From Candidatus Fermentibacterota bacterium (GTDB lineage Bacteria > JAFGKV01): DNA of 35,125 nt. Positions 8,692 through 17,274 of the stretch are shown one piece after another (within the stretch, counting starts at the first letter, position 1; every line of letters begins with the position of its first letter). Where the stretch lies: contig JAFGKV010000038.1 in assembly GCA_016928395.1 (NCBI GenBank), positions 1 to 35,125 of the forward strand, in the 5' to 3' direction. Below the pieces are notes generated by a model. The model was not told the origin of the DNA, searched no databases, and saw nothing but the letters and a program-made list of their open reading frames with translations. Position numbers and translations under genes: made by a program.

Positions 8692-8893
8692 CTTGCACCA
8701 CGCGGGAGGGAGGGGTGGATTGACTGCGTGCGAGGCAGGAGCCGGCCGGTTGAGGGAACCCTGGCCCGTACTACGGTGTGCGATAGTGTTGACCCTGTAG
8801 CCGCCCATGACGGATGGGCTCGCGGCCCGCACATCCACACCGCGACACGCACCACACGTCTACAATGCGGGCAGGATTCTGTTTGGAGGAGTC

Positions 8894-9280
8894 ATGACAT
8901 TCTACATCGCGAAGACCGTGTCCTTGTCTTTTGACCGCGCCTTGGAGAAGATCGTGGGGGAGTTGAAAAAGGAGGGGTTTAGCATCACCGCCGAGGTCGA
9001 TGTTGCCAAGACACTGAAAGAGGACTTCGAGGTGTCATTCCGCCGCTACCGGACCCTGAGCGCCTTCCACCCGCTGCTGGCTCACCGAGCCCTGGAGACC
9101 GAGGACAAAGCCGGGCTTCTCTTGCCCTGCAACGTAATCGTACAGGAGGTGAGTGCCAGCGCGACCGAGGTGATGGCCGCTGATCCCCGGGCCATGTTCA
9201 CCGCGACAGGGAGCCCCACGCTGGAGGAGCTGGCCAAGCAGCTGGGGAACAAGCTGGAGAGCATTATCGGTCACGTGTAG
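8894..9280 (+). CDS. DUF302 family protein
   Basis: A 128-residue protein matching the DUF302 family: an N-terminal strand followed by a helix (SFDRALEKIVGELKKEGFSI), then TAEVDVAKTLKEDF, the segment RTLSAFHPLLAHRALE, and LLLPCNVIVQEV with the conserved LPCN. The function of the family is unknown; a beta-alpha fold that may bind small ligands is described. ATG 8894 is chosen because GGAGGA precedes it at 8885-8890. It is five bases upstream of the radical SAM gene and is probably co-transcribed with it. No signal peptide is seen. Confidence 0.85.
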   Translation: MTFYIAKTVSLSFDRALEKIVGELKKEGFSITAEVDVAKTLKEDFEVSFRRYRTLSAFHPLLAHRALETEDKAGLLLPCNVIVQEVSASATEVMAADPRAMFTATGSPTLEELAKQLGNKLESIIGHV

Positions 9281-9285
9281 ACACC

Positions 9286-10368
9286 ATGGCGCCAGCCACC
9301 CCTGGCCCGGACGCTCCGGTTGCGTGCCGTGTGTGCGGCGGGCCGGCCCTCTCGCGCACCGTGGGCGTGTGCCGCGCATGCCTCATGGCCGATCCCGCAG
9401 CCTCCGGGCGTATCCATGCAGTTCGCCGGGCCTCTCGAGCCCGGTTCGGCCTTCCGGAGGCGCCACCCCGGACTGCGGACGGAATCCGTTGCGCCGAGTG
9501 CGCCAATCTCTGCAGTATTCCTGAGGGCGCTCGCGGCTTCTGCGGCCTGCGCACCGTGCGAGATGGCCGCCTCATTCATCTCGCCGGCACCCCATCTAGG
9601 GGCTTGCTGCGCTGGTATCGTGATCCTCTTCCCACCAATTGCGTGGCAGACTGGGTATGTCATGGAAGCCGGCAGCCGGGCCGCAGCAACCTGGCGGTGT
9701 TCTACGCCAGTTGCACCATGGACTGTATCTTCTGCCAGAACTGGCACTTCCGGTCGATGTCGCCGGAGGGTGCCACGGTATCCGCTCGGGAACTGGCCGA
9801 TGCCGTGACGCCGCAGACCTTCTGCGCGTGCTTTTTCGGCGGAGATCCGGCCTCGCAGATGGGGCATGCCCTGGCTGCGGGGAAGACGCTGGCCGGCCGA
9901 GGAATACGGGTATGCTGGGAGACCAACGGCACCATGCATCCCCGGCTTCTTGACGCGGCCATGAACCTCTCCCTGCATTCGGGCGGCTGCGTCAAGTTCG
10001 ACCTGAAGGCGTGGGATGATCGGCTGCATCACGCCCTCACCGGCGTCCCCAACCGTCGCCCGCTGGAGAACTTCGCCCGCATAGGGGCCCGGTTCTCCCA
10101 GCGGCTTGACCCACCGCTCCTGGTGGCTAGTACGCTGCTGGTGCCGGGCTATGTGATGCCTGAGGAGGTAGGCGCCATCGCCCGCTTCATCGCTTCCATC
10201 GACCCTCGCATTCCCTATACTCTCCTTGCCTTTGCGCCGATGTACTTGCTGAGCGACCTGCCCGCCACCTCATTCACTCACGCCCGTGAGGCCGAAGAGG
10301 CGGCCCTGGCCGCCGGATTGGAGAGGGTGCGCATCGGGAACCGGCATCTCCTCACCGACGGCGTGTGA
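9286..10368 (+). CDS. amrS: radical SAM protein of the AmmeMemoRadiSam type (AmrS-like)
   Basis: The 360-residue protein has the radical SAM motif CTMDCIFC (Cys143, Cys147, Cys150; CxxxCxxC), which binds a [4Fe-4S] cluster and S-adenosylmethionine. The layout resembles the pyruvate-formate-lyase-activase-related AmrS group: an upstream cysteine block CAECANLCSIPEGARGFC, the SRGLLRWYRDP segment, the GGDPA block and the TNGT motif. Before that is an extra zinc-ribbon-like segment (Cys14, Cys17, Cys29, Cys32). The usual partners, AMMECR1 and Memo-like proteins, are not in the window. The reaction of the family is not settled. It starts five bases after the DUF302 gene and probably relies on coupling, since no clear ribosome binding site is seen. 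Confidence 0.85.
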   Translation: MAPATPGPDAPVACRVCGGPALSRTVGVCRACLMADPAASGRIHAVRRASRARFGLPEAPPRTADGIRCAECANLCSIPEGARGFCGLRTVRDGRLIHLAGTPSRGLLRWYRDPLPTNCVADWVCHGSRQPGRSNLAVFYASCTMDCIFCQNWHFRSMSPEGATVSARELADAVTPQTFCACFFGGDPASQMGHALAAGKTLAGRGIRVCWETNGTMHPRLLDAAMNLSLHSGGCVKFDLKAWDDRLHHALTGVPNRRPLENFARIGARFSQRLDPPLLVASTLLVPGYVMPEEVGAIARFIASIDPRIPYTLLAFAPMYLLSDLPATSFTHAREAEEAALAAGLERVRIGNRHLLTDGV

Positions 10369-10761
10369 CAGCCATTCTGGCTGCATCCGGGGGTGGTCTC
10401 TCAGAAGGGCGTGGAATGCCCCGGTGGCGCCGCACACGACGGGAAGAGGTGATGCCGTCTCCTCATCTCTGCCGCGGTCGCCCTCAGCGATCTGCCCGGG
10501 CCGACTCTCGACCAGTCTCCACCACCCGAGAGCATCTCTGGAGTGTTCATTGGTGAACAAAGCCAGTCGAATGTGAACAGCATGGGGCCACCCCATCCCG
10601 GGCCGGCATGCCTAGCGGGACCGTCCGTCGACTCTGCCGTTACGGGGCTTCCTTGACCCTCACGGTGAGAGTGAGTTCGGTCCTTCGAATGGGCATGGTT
10701 CCTGCGAGACGTGGTGTTCTCAGCCCGCACCGGAACCGATCGCAACTCAATGGAGGATTCC
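10369..10761. other. intergenic, 393 bases before the large exported protein
   Basis: No convincing gene lies here on either strand. It holds the TGTTCA/TGAACA repeat group at 10544-10579, described separately, and the ribosome binding site GGAGG at 10752-10756. A GGGCATG-N4-CTGC sequence at 10691-10705 has sigma-54 spacing but a weak match and is not called. Confidence 0.5.
10544..10579. promoter_or_regulatory. operator-like repeats: TGTTCA-N4-TGAACA plus a further TGAACA
   Basis: A perfect inverted repeat occupies 10544-10559 (6-base arms, 4-base spacer). A third copy of the TGAACA half-site is at 10574-10579, exactly 20 bases after the second, so all would lie on one face of the helix. 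This arrangement is typical of a dimeric regulator site. It is about 200 bases upstream of the exported-protein gene. The cognate regulator is unknown. Confidence 0.35.
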
Positions 10762-13700
10762 GTGGTTCGCATGCTCATGCCCGTGGTGGTCTTGGTCATC
10801 TCGCTGGTTCCTCAGGTCTGTGCCGCGGTTGAGGCCCTCGTCATTGTCCCGCAGCACTACGGAGCCAACGCGTTCTTCTACCTGAACGACTTCCGGCTGT
10901 TCGGCTGGCACATCACCATCACCGGCACCGCCGATACCATCGCGGCGTGTGCCGGTTTCGCCGGTCCGCTGGGATGTCCCCCTTTGGGTGTTGACCTGAG
11001 ACTGGACGAAATCACGGACATCACCGCCTACGACGTGGTTGCCATCATGTCCTCTGCCCAGCCCGGCACCTCGCCCGCGCAAGACTTGCTGAACAGCCCC
11101 CATGCCCTGGATCTGATCCACACCGCCGTCGATTCGGGGTTGGCGGTGGCTGCCTGGTGTGCTTCGGTGAGAGTGCTGGCGGCAGCGGATGTTCTGGACG
11201 GCGTCAGCGTCACGGGTAGCCCCGCCTATCAGAGCGAGTATGAAGCAGCGGGGGCCACTTTTGTGGGCGGGAACCACTATCCGGTGGTCGATGAAAACAT
11301 CGTCACCTGTGCCCGGGGCCGCTACTTCCATCAGGAGAACGCCAATGCCGTGGCCCGGGCTCTGGAATGCAGCCGGCGTAGCCAGCGCCATTGGGGAGCG
11401 ACCCTCGCTCCCCCGGCCGATCAGACCCGGAACGCGCAGGCTCGCGAGGAACCGGTGTGGTCGACCACCCTGGGCGGCAGCGGCAGTGATCTCTTTGTGG
11501 CGAGCTGTCATGCTCCCGACGGTGGTGTTGCGGCACTGGGACTTACCCACTCCCAGGGTTCGGGCCTGTCGGATGTCCTTTTAGCCCTCTTTGCATCCGA
11601 CGGGAGCGTGCTGTGGAGCCGAACCTATGGCGGATCAGGGTGGGAGAGCGGCGAGGCGATCTGTCCGGCCCAGGGTGGAGGGTACCTCCTGGCGGGAAGC
11701 ACGACCTCATCAGGCGCTGGGGGGCGGGACATCCTGCTGCTGCGGGTGGATCAGGCGGGCAACGAGGTATGGTCGCGCACCTTCGGGGGCACCGAGATGG
11801 ACCGGGCGACATCGGTGGCGCAGGGCTCAGATGGCTCCATCGTGGTGGCAGGCTACACCGAATCCTACGGCGCAGGGGAGGACGACGTTTTCGTGGTGAA
11901 GACCGACGCGAACGGCGCCGAGATCTGGACCAGGACCATGGGCAGCAGCAGCTCCGAGCGGTCGGGCGCCATCTCGCCTACTGCCGACGGCGGGTATGTC
12001 ATGACCGGCTCCACCGGAGGGTTCGGCGCCGCCAATCGTGATGTCTGGCTCGTGAAGCTTCGTGAGGACGGCTCCGAAGAGTGGTTTCGCATCTACGACG
12101 GAGTCAGCGGCGCGCCCGAAGCGGCTATGGACGAAGGCCACGCCGTGGTACAGATGGCAGACGGCGGCTATGCGGTGGCCGGCGTCAGCGACCGGCCCAT
12201 TCCCACCTCAGCCGGCGATCTCCTCTGCGCGTTTCTGATCCGTACGGATCACATGGGCACGGAGCTGTGGCGCCGAAGGTATGGGGAGAACTCTCTTCAG
12301 GATCACGCCAGGTCACTGGTGATGACCGATGACGCCCTGATCATGGCTGGTGCTACCACCGACGCTACCACCGCACGCACGGCTGCCTTGGTGATAGCCA
12401 CCGATCTCGAGGGAAACGAACTCTGGCGCTGCCTCGTGGACGACGAACACCATCAATGGGGCAACGCCGTCTCCCACTCACCCACTACCGTATGCATTGC
12501 GGGATACGCGGAGTCATACGCTGGTGACATGGATGCCTGGGTGGCTGGTCTCTCCACGTTGCGTGCGCGGTTTGGGGCGACGCCTCGATCGGGACACGCT
12601 CCCTTGCCCGTGCAGTTCTTGGACCAGTCATTGGGCGAGGCACTCTCATGGTCGTGGGATCTAGACGGCGACGGTATGGCCGACTCAGACGGGCCCGACC
12701 CCCTCTGGACCTATGCCGGCCCCGGCGTCTACCCGGTGACGCTCACCGTGGGTGACGGAGCGCAGACCTCCATCGCCTTTGAGGAAGACTTCATTCGCGT
12801 GTTCGACGGGGAGTCAGCGTTGGAGTTCAACGGTCAGAGCGGTTCGGCGATCTGCGCGGCATCCCCCTCGTTGAGCGTTGTGGATGCCGTCACCGCAGAG
12901 GCCCTTATCAAGCCCTGCGGCTGGGGAGAGGCGACAGCAACAGGGTATGGGAGGATCGTGGAGAAGACGAGCTTCGGGCTGTACCTTCACGGCCAGGGGC
13001 CGACATACAATGATCAGAGTCTGCTCTTTATGGTGAAGAATGAAAGCGGTCCGCCGAGGATCTGTGCCTCGCCGGCCAATTCCCTCATGCTGGACAGGTG
13101 GCAACACGTCGCTGTCGTGTATGATGCCGTGGCAGGAGTAGCCCTCTTCATCGACGGCGAATCGCAGGAGGTCACGTACTCGACCGTGCCCTCAGGCCCT
13201 CTCAGGGACAATGCCGGCATGGATCTGATTATCGGCAATACTGCCGCAGACAGCTACACCTTTGACGGCATCATCGACGAGGTCAGAGTGTGGCGGGTGG
13301 CCCGGTCAGCCGACGAGATCCAGGACGCCCGCACCCGGTATCTGAATGGTGACGAAGACGGCCTGGCAGGGTACTGGAGGATGAATGAAGGGTCGGGAGA
13401 TTGGCTGGGCGACCTCTCGCCCAATGGAAACACTGCGGCCATCGCCATCGCGAGATGGGCGCAGGGCGGGCTCCCGGCCGGTGTGGCTGACCACGGCGGA
13501 TCAGGCGGGAACACCCCCTCAGCTTTGACGCTCCTCTCCATAGCCCCCAATCCTTTCACCGACCGCACCGCGGTGGCGTTGCAGGTGAGGGTTCCCTTGA
13601 GAATCGAAGCCGCCGTGTTCGACGTTGCCGGGCGCAGGGTGCGCCGCATCATGCGCGGCGAGTTGCCTGCCGGCAGGCATGTTCTGGCCTGGAACGGGCG

Positions 13701-13797
13701 GGATGACCGTGATGTGGCCGTCGCGCCAGGCCCGTATGTGTGGGTTGTACGTGGCGGCGACGGATCGTTCAGCACTCCAGTGGTGATGAATCGGTAG
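10762..13797 (+). CDS. large exported multidomain protein: DJ-1/PfpI-like, propeller, PKD, LamG, FlgD-like C-terminus
   Basis: With GTG 10762 (GGAGG five bases upstream) the protein has 1011 residues and a clear signal peptide (about 1-22, ending VCA). Residues 24-205 resemble the DJ-1/PfpI class-I glutaminase fold: a core strand ALVIVPQ, a nucleophile elbow VAAWCASVRVLAAADVL (Cys133) and VVDENIVT. Residues 230-600 carry seven repeats of about 52-62 residues, each starting with a W-[ST]-R-T-x-G-G-like motif (Trp at 233, 285, 337, 389, 441, 503, 555), as in a seven-bladed propeller. A PKD domain (about 600-682, WSWDLDGDG) and a LamG/concanavalin-like domain (about 685-905) follow. The C-terminus (about 925-1011) is FlgD-like with IAPNPF and FDVAGRRVR, resembling type IX or related sorting domains. 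Surface display is likely; the biochemical role is unknown. Confidence 0.85.
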   Translation: MVRMLMPVVVLVISLVPQVCAAVEALVIVPQHYGANAFFYLNDFRLFGWHITITGTADTIAACAGFAGPLGCPPLGVDLRLDEITDITAYDVVAIMSSAQPGTSPAQDLLNSPHALDLIHTAVDSGLAVAAWCASVRVLAAADVLDGVSVTGSPAYQSEYEAAGATFVGGNHYPVVDENIVTCARGRYFHQENANAVARALECSRRSQRHWGATLAPPADQTRNAQAREEPVWSTTLGGSGSDLFVASCHAPDGGVAALGLTHSQGSGLSDVLLALFASDGSVLWSRTYGGSGWESGEAICPAQGGGYLLAGSTTSSGAGGRDILLLRVDQAGNEVWSRTFGGTEMDRATSVAQGSDGSIVVAGYTESYGAGEDDVFVVKTDANGAEIWTRTMGSSSSERSGAISPTADGGYVMTGSTGGFGAANRDVWLVKLREDGSEEWFRIYDGVSGAPEAAMDEGHAVVQMADGGYAVAGVSDRPIPTSAGDLLCAFLIRTDHMGTELWRRRYGENSLQDHARSLVMTDDALIMAGATTDATTARTAALVIATDLEGNELWRCLVDDEHHQWGNAVSHSPTTVCIAGYAESYAGDMDAWVAGLSTLRARFGATPRSGHAPLPVQFLDQSLGEALSWSWDLDGDGMADSDGPDPLWTYAGPGVYPVTLTVGDGAQTSIAFEEDFIRVFDGESALEFNGQSGSAICAASPSLSVVDAVTAEALIKPCGWGEATATGYGRIVEKTSFGLYLHGQGPTYNDQSLLFMVKNESGPPRICASPANSLMLDRWQHVAVVYDAVAGVALFIDGESQEVTYSTVPSGPLRDNAGMDLIIGNTAADSYTFDGIIDEVRVWRVARSADEIQDARTRYLNGDEDGLAGYWRMNEGSGDWLGDLSPNGNTAAIAIARWAQGGLPAGVADHGGSGGNTPSALTLLSIAPNPFTDRTAVALQVRVPLRIEAAVFDVAGRRVRRIMRGELPAGRHVLAWNGRDDRDVAVAPGPYVWVVRGGDGSFSTPVVMNR

Positions 13798-14415
13798 GAG
13801 CTTCGCCAGTCCCGCGCCGTCGCCAACGCGCGAGAGCAATCGAATCCGGCCTCCGCCTGTGGCCTTGTGGCGTGGAGCCCAGCCTTCGTCTGGTTTTGGG
13901 GGACTATTCTACTATTAGAATAGCCTTTCGAGCGCTCCTTGGCCACCCCGAGTACTCAGCTTTGGATACCCTGCCGGCAGGAATTCGGGCGTCGGAACGT
14001 GCCACCCGCCCATCGCGAGAAGCACGACTCACATCGTGATTGACTTCGGCGACGAGGCTGCGAGTTTACTGGGTGCGTCATGTGACGCGAGTATCGTCAT
14101 CACACGACATCCTGCCACCCTGCACCTGAAGGCGTGGCCGCAGGGCAGCGCCGCAGATGCGGATCGCGCACTGGGGGCGGGAGAATGGGCCGTTCGTGTT
14201 TGCCGCGAAGGAATTCTTACGGATGAGCAACCAGACCTCGGCATCGGTGTACAGCGCGCGGGCTACGAAGATCTTCGGAGTCCTGGGCATGCCCTCCGCG
14301 TTCCCAGGGAACGGGCGCCCGTGCCTGTCGACTTCCGATCACCTCAGTCCCGCCAGGGTCGGCCAGATTCCGCATCCGCCGTATTCGGCGCGTTGCGCAT
14401 CGTGAGGGAGGCACT
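13798..14415. other. intergenic, 618 bases between exported protein and cytochrome genes
   Basis: No reliable gene is seen. It contains the AT-rich inverted repeat at 13904-13923 (separate entry), the ribosome binding site GGGAGG at 14406-14411 for the cytochrome, and a 70-codon open frame on the minus strand (14078-14290) whose translation looks somewhat protein-like but matches nothing I recognise. Confidence 0.5.
13904..13923. promoter_or_regulatory. AT-rich perfect inverted repeat CTATTCTA-N4-TAGAATAG
   Basis: Perfect 8-base arms with a 4-base spacer stand out against GC-rich surroundings, 107 bases after the exported-protein stop and about 490 bases before the cytochrome gene. It could be an operator for a dimeric regulator or a weak transcription terminator; a short CCTTTCG follows. 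Confidence 0.35.
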
Positions 14416-16605
14416 ATGAAGACCGGATTGGTGTGCATCGGCGCTCTGTTGCTTCTCAGTCCTCTGTTCTGGGGCAACGACAGTTGCATGGCCACGGAAG
14501 ACTTCGCGGCGCGCACGGGCAAGGCCTGTGCGTTCTGCCACGAGACACCCAACGGCGGACCGCTGCACCATGTCGGCATCGCCTATATCCGAAACAGCTA
14601 CCGTTACCCCATTCCTGAGAGGGTTCTTGCCAAGTCGGCGCGCCTGGGAGAGCCGAAGTCGAGGACGATCAGGCTGATCTTCGGCTATCTGCATTTGGTC
14701 GCCGCATGCCTTCTGGTCGGCACCATGTTCTACGTCCACGCGTTCGTGAAACCCTGTTCTCTGAAGGGAGGCATACCGAGGGGAGAACGAATTCTAGGGC
14801 TCATCTGTCTCGCGCTGCTCTTGGCGACGGGGATCCACCTCACCTGGTATCGTCTTGATTCCTTCGCGGCATTCTTCCAGAGCACCTTCGGTACATTGCT
14901 CTTCGTCAAACTGGTCTTGTTTGCGTGCATGCTCGTGTCGGCCCTGATCGCCGTCACCGTCGTACACCGCCGGATGCGCCGGGAGGCGTCCGCTCCTCCT
15001 TCCTCGCATACAGGATTCGCCAGGGGCGACCTGCCCTCGTACGACGGGCAGGATGGCAGGCCAGCGTATGTCCTTTTCCGGGATGTCGTGTACGATGTGA
15101 CGAACAGCCCGAAGTGGAAAGATGGCGGCCATTTCCGGAAGCATGGAGCCGGCCGCGACTTGACCAAGGCCATAGAAGGCGCCCCCCACGGCGACGAGGT
15201 ATTTGCCGGCATGCCGGTGATTGCGAGAGGGGTAGCCGAAGCCCACCCCCCGCACGAGGACGAGGCGATGAGTCGCGTCAGGAAGGTATTTGTCGGGATG
15301 GCATACGGGAACTCGGCCGCGGCGTTTTTCATCCTTCTCTGCGTTGCCTCCTGGCGTTGGGGATTCCCGATTCGCGTAGCGCCGACGGACCACACTCGCA
15401 GGGCCGCGGTCGCGCATAGTTGTGTGGAGTGTCATCAGAAAGAGAAACCCGGCATCTATGCCGACTGGCGTGGCAGCATGCATGCGGCCGTGGGGGTCGA
15501 CTGCGTCGACTGCCACGGGCTGCGCGACGCGACCGATCCCGTGGTGAGTGCCGCGCATCTGAAGAATTCCGCCACGCCAGTGTCCGCCCTGGTCACGCCC
15601 AGGCGGTGCGCGCAGTGCCATCAGGATGAGGTCGAGCAATATGGCAGAAGCAAACATGCCCACACGCTGGAGATCATAGGAACCATCGACAAGTGGATCA
15701 TCCACGGGATGAATAACGAGATTGAGCGCACCACCGGATGCTATGCCTGTCATGGGACTGTCGTGCAGTTCGCCGGGGGAACGGCGGCGGAGGGATCGTG
15801 GCCGAACGTCGGTGTGGGAAGGGCCAATCCCGACGGTTCGCTGGGCAGCTGTACCAGTTGCCACACGCGGCATCGCTTTTCCATCATCGAGGCGCGAAAA
15901 CCCGAAGCGTGCGGCCAATGTCACCTGGGCCCCGACCATCCCCAGATCGAAATCTACACCGAGTCAAAGCACGGCGCGATCTATCATGCCGAAGGCGACG
16001 GGTGGAACTGGAGGCCTGACGATGCGCAGTGGCGCGCCGGCCGCGACTACCGCGCGCCGACCTGCGCCGGGTGCCACATGTCCGAGGCCCCAACGGTCAG
16101 CACGAGTCATGACGTGACGGAACGCCTGGCCTGGGAGTTGCAGGCGCCCTTGACGGTCAGGCCTTCCGAGTTCGCAGCGTTCCCCGCGAAGACCTCGTGG
16201 GAGGCCGAACGAGAGAAGATGCGGCAGGTGTGCCTGCAGTGCCATTCCGAGGGATGGACCTCGGGCCACTTCCGGAATCTTGACCGGCTCATCGAGCACT
16301 ACAATACCGACTACTATGAACCGGTCCATAGGGAGCTGACCAGGCTGTACGCCTCGGGCCTGCTCTCCGAGGAGTCATACTTCGACGAAGACCTGGAATG
16401 GGAGTTCTACGAGTTCTGGCACCATGAGGGCAGACGGGCTCGGATGGGAGCGGCGATGATGGCGCCGGACTATGCGTGGTGGCACGGGTTCTATGAGACG
16501 AAACACCGGTATCTCACCTTCATGGAAGAAGCGGCGCGCCTGAGAACGCACGCTTCGCCGGCCCACCGGCATCTCGATTTCCCCGGGAGGCACCCGGCAA
16601 AGTAG
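14416..16605 (+). CDS. membrane multihaem cytochrome: CopD-like membrane part, cytochrome b5-like domain and HAO-type octahaem module
   Basis: The 729-residue protein starts with a signal peptide. One CxxCH (38-42) is followed by three hydrophobic helices (about 88-110, 126-145, 160-184) resembling CopD-type or cytochrome-b-like membrane proteins. A soluble domain at 204-272 matches the prokaryotic cytochrome b5 family (GRPAYVLFRDVVYDVT, then HFRKHGAGRDLT with His239 and His243). A fourth helix lies at 296-314. The C-terminal half has eight CxxCH sites (336, 363, 398, 442, 479, 499, 550, 606) in the hydroxylamine oxidoreductase order, including ESKHGAIY and APTCAGCHMS. Total predicted c haems: nine. 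HAO relatives oxidise hydroxylamine or reduce nitrite or other N compounds. The membrane part suggests electron exchange with the quinone pool; direction and substrate are inference. Confidence 0.88.
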   Translation: MKTGLVCIGALLLLSPLFWGNDSCMATEDFAARTGKACAFCHETPNGGPLHHVGIAYIRNSYRYPIPERVLAKSARLGEPKSRTIRLIFGYLHLVAACLLVGTMFYVHAFVKPCSLKGGIPRGERILGLICLALLLATGIHLTWYRLDSFAAFFQSTFGTLLFVKLVLFACMLVSALIAVTVVHRRMRREASAPPSSHTGFARGDLPSYDGQDGRPAYVLFRDVVYDVTNSPKWKDGGHFRKHGAGRDLTKAIEGAPHGDEVFAGMPVIARGVAEAHPPHEDEAMSRVRKVFVGMAYGNSAAAFFILLCVASWRWGFPIRVAPTDHTRRAAVAHSCVECHQKEKPGIYADWRGSMHAAVGVDCVDCHGLRDATDPVVSAAHLKNSATPVSALVTPRRCAQCHQDEVEQYGRSKHAHTLEIIGTIDKWIIHGMNNEIERTTGCYACHGTVVQFAGGTAAEGSWPNVGVGRANPDGSLGSCTSCHTRHRFSIIEARKPEACGQCHLGPDHPQIEIYTESKHGAIYHAEGDGWNWRPDDAQWRAGRDYRAPTCAGCHMSEAPTVSTSHDVTERLAWELQAPLTVRPSEFAAFPAKTSWEAEREKMRQVCLQCHSEGWTSGHFRNLDRLIEHYNTDYYEPVHRELTRLYASGLLSEESYFDEDLEWEFYEFWHHEGRRARMGAAMMAPDYAWWHGFYETKHRYLTFMEEAARLRTHASPAHRHLDFPGRHPAK

Positions 16606-17223
16606 CCTGATCGCGTGAGGGGATTCGTGGGTGTGGGTTTCCGGATCGGGACGCGCGTCGATGTGGTCTGGCCAGGAGGCGGGATGGGCGCCCCTCGCCT
16701 GCGACACGAAGGAGGAGGAAGGGCAGGGGCGTGAGAAGAGGCGGTTCTCGGCCGGGGGTCCCTTCGTTGACCGGGTGCCGAACGGTCCCCGACTTCGCTG
16801 TCGCCCCGTGACAAGGCGTCACGGTTCGCCGATGTTCTGCAGGGGCTCGCCGGGTAGGCATACGAGACAGCGGCCCGGCCCACCGAATCAGGGACGCGGA
16901 CACATGCTGCCGGATTTGTGAATCGGAGTAGTTCAGGCAGCCTGGTACTATGAGTATCGGTTTCAGCTGTCTTTTCTTTCGTTCACGCCTTTGACCTGCA
17001 GACCCAGCGGGTAGTCGAGGGGGTGAGCGTGATGCGCTCTGCCCGCGCCGACTACTCCTGTGGGGTGTGGCATTCCTCAACAGCACGCCAGCCCGCAGTA
17101 GAGAGAAATCCACCACCACCGTCGCCAAGGGTCATTCAGCAGGCCGGGGAACAGCTCCGTGACGGCGGGCAATGGCAAGGGATTCGAGACTTCCACCCGG
17201 ACACAATGACGCCTTCCGTCGAG
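16606..17223. other. intergenic, about 620 bases between cytochrome and sigma-54-driven gene
   Basis: No credible gene is seen on either strand. A 7-base inverted repeat GTAGTCG / CGACTAC (17011-17017 and 17049-17055) lies 170-215 bases upstream of the sigma-54 promoter, a plausible distance for an activator site, but the 31-base spacing is unusual, so it is only noted. The region is the expected place for enhancer sites of the promoter at 17224. Confidence 0.45.
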
Positions 17224-17239
17224 TGGCATAGGGGTTGCC
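17224..17239 (+). promoter_or_regulatory. sigma-54 (RpoN) promoter
   Basis: TGGCATA-N4-TTGCC matches the -24/-12 consensus (TGGCAC/T-R-N4-TTGCW) with GG and GC exactly ten bases apart. Only the final base departs from consensus. The predicted transcript would start near 17250, leaving a short leader with AAAGGAGG at 17262-17269 before the ATG at 17275. An NtrC-family activator with an intact GAFTGA motif is encoded 2 kb away. Confidence 0.8.
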
Positions 17240-17274
17240 TATAGACGCAGCGGGGCGATGCAAAGGAGGACGTC

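Noticed and set aside
8861-8866. TACAAT as a -10 box for the DUF302 gene
   Set aside because: No -35 box at a proper distance.
10691-10705. Sigma-54-like GGGCATG-N4-CTGC before the exported protein
   Set aside because: Spacing is right but the -24 and -12 boxes both depart from consensus at key positions.
14078-14290. 70-codon minus-strand open frame containing FVARALYTDAEVWLL
   Set aside because: The phrase resembles part of an ABC ATPase, but no Walker motifs or signature surround it and the start context is poor. Left as intergenic.
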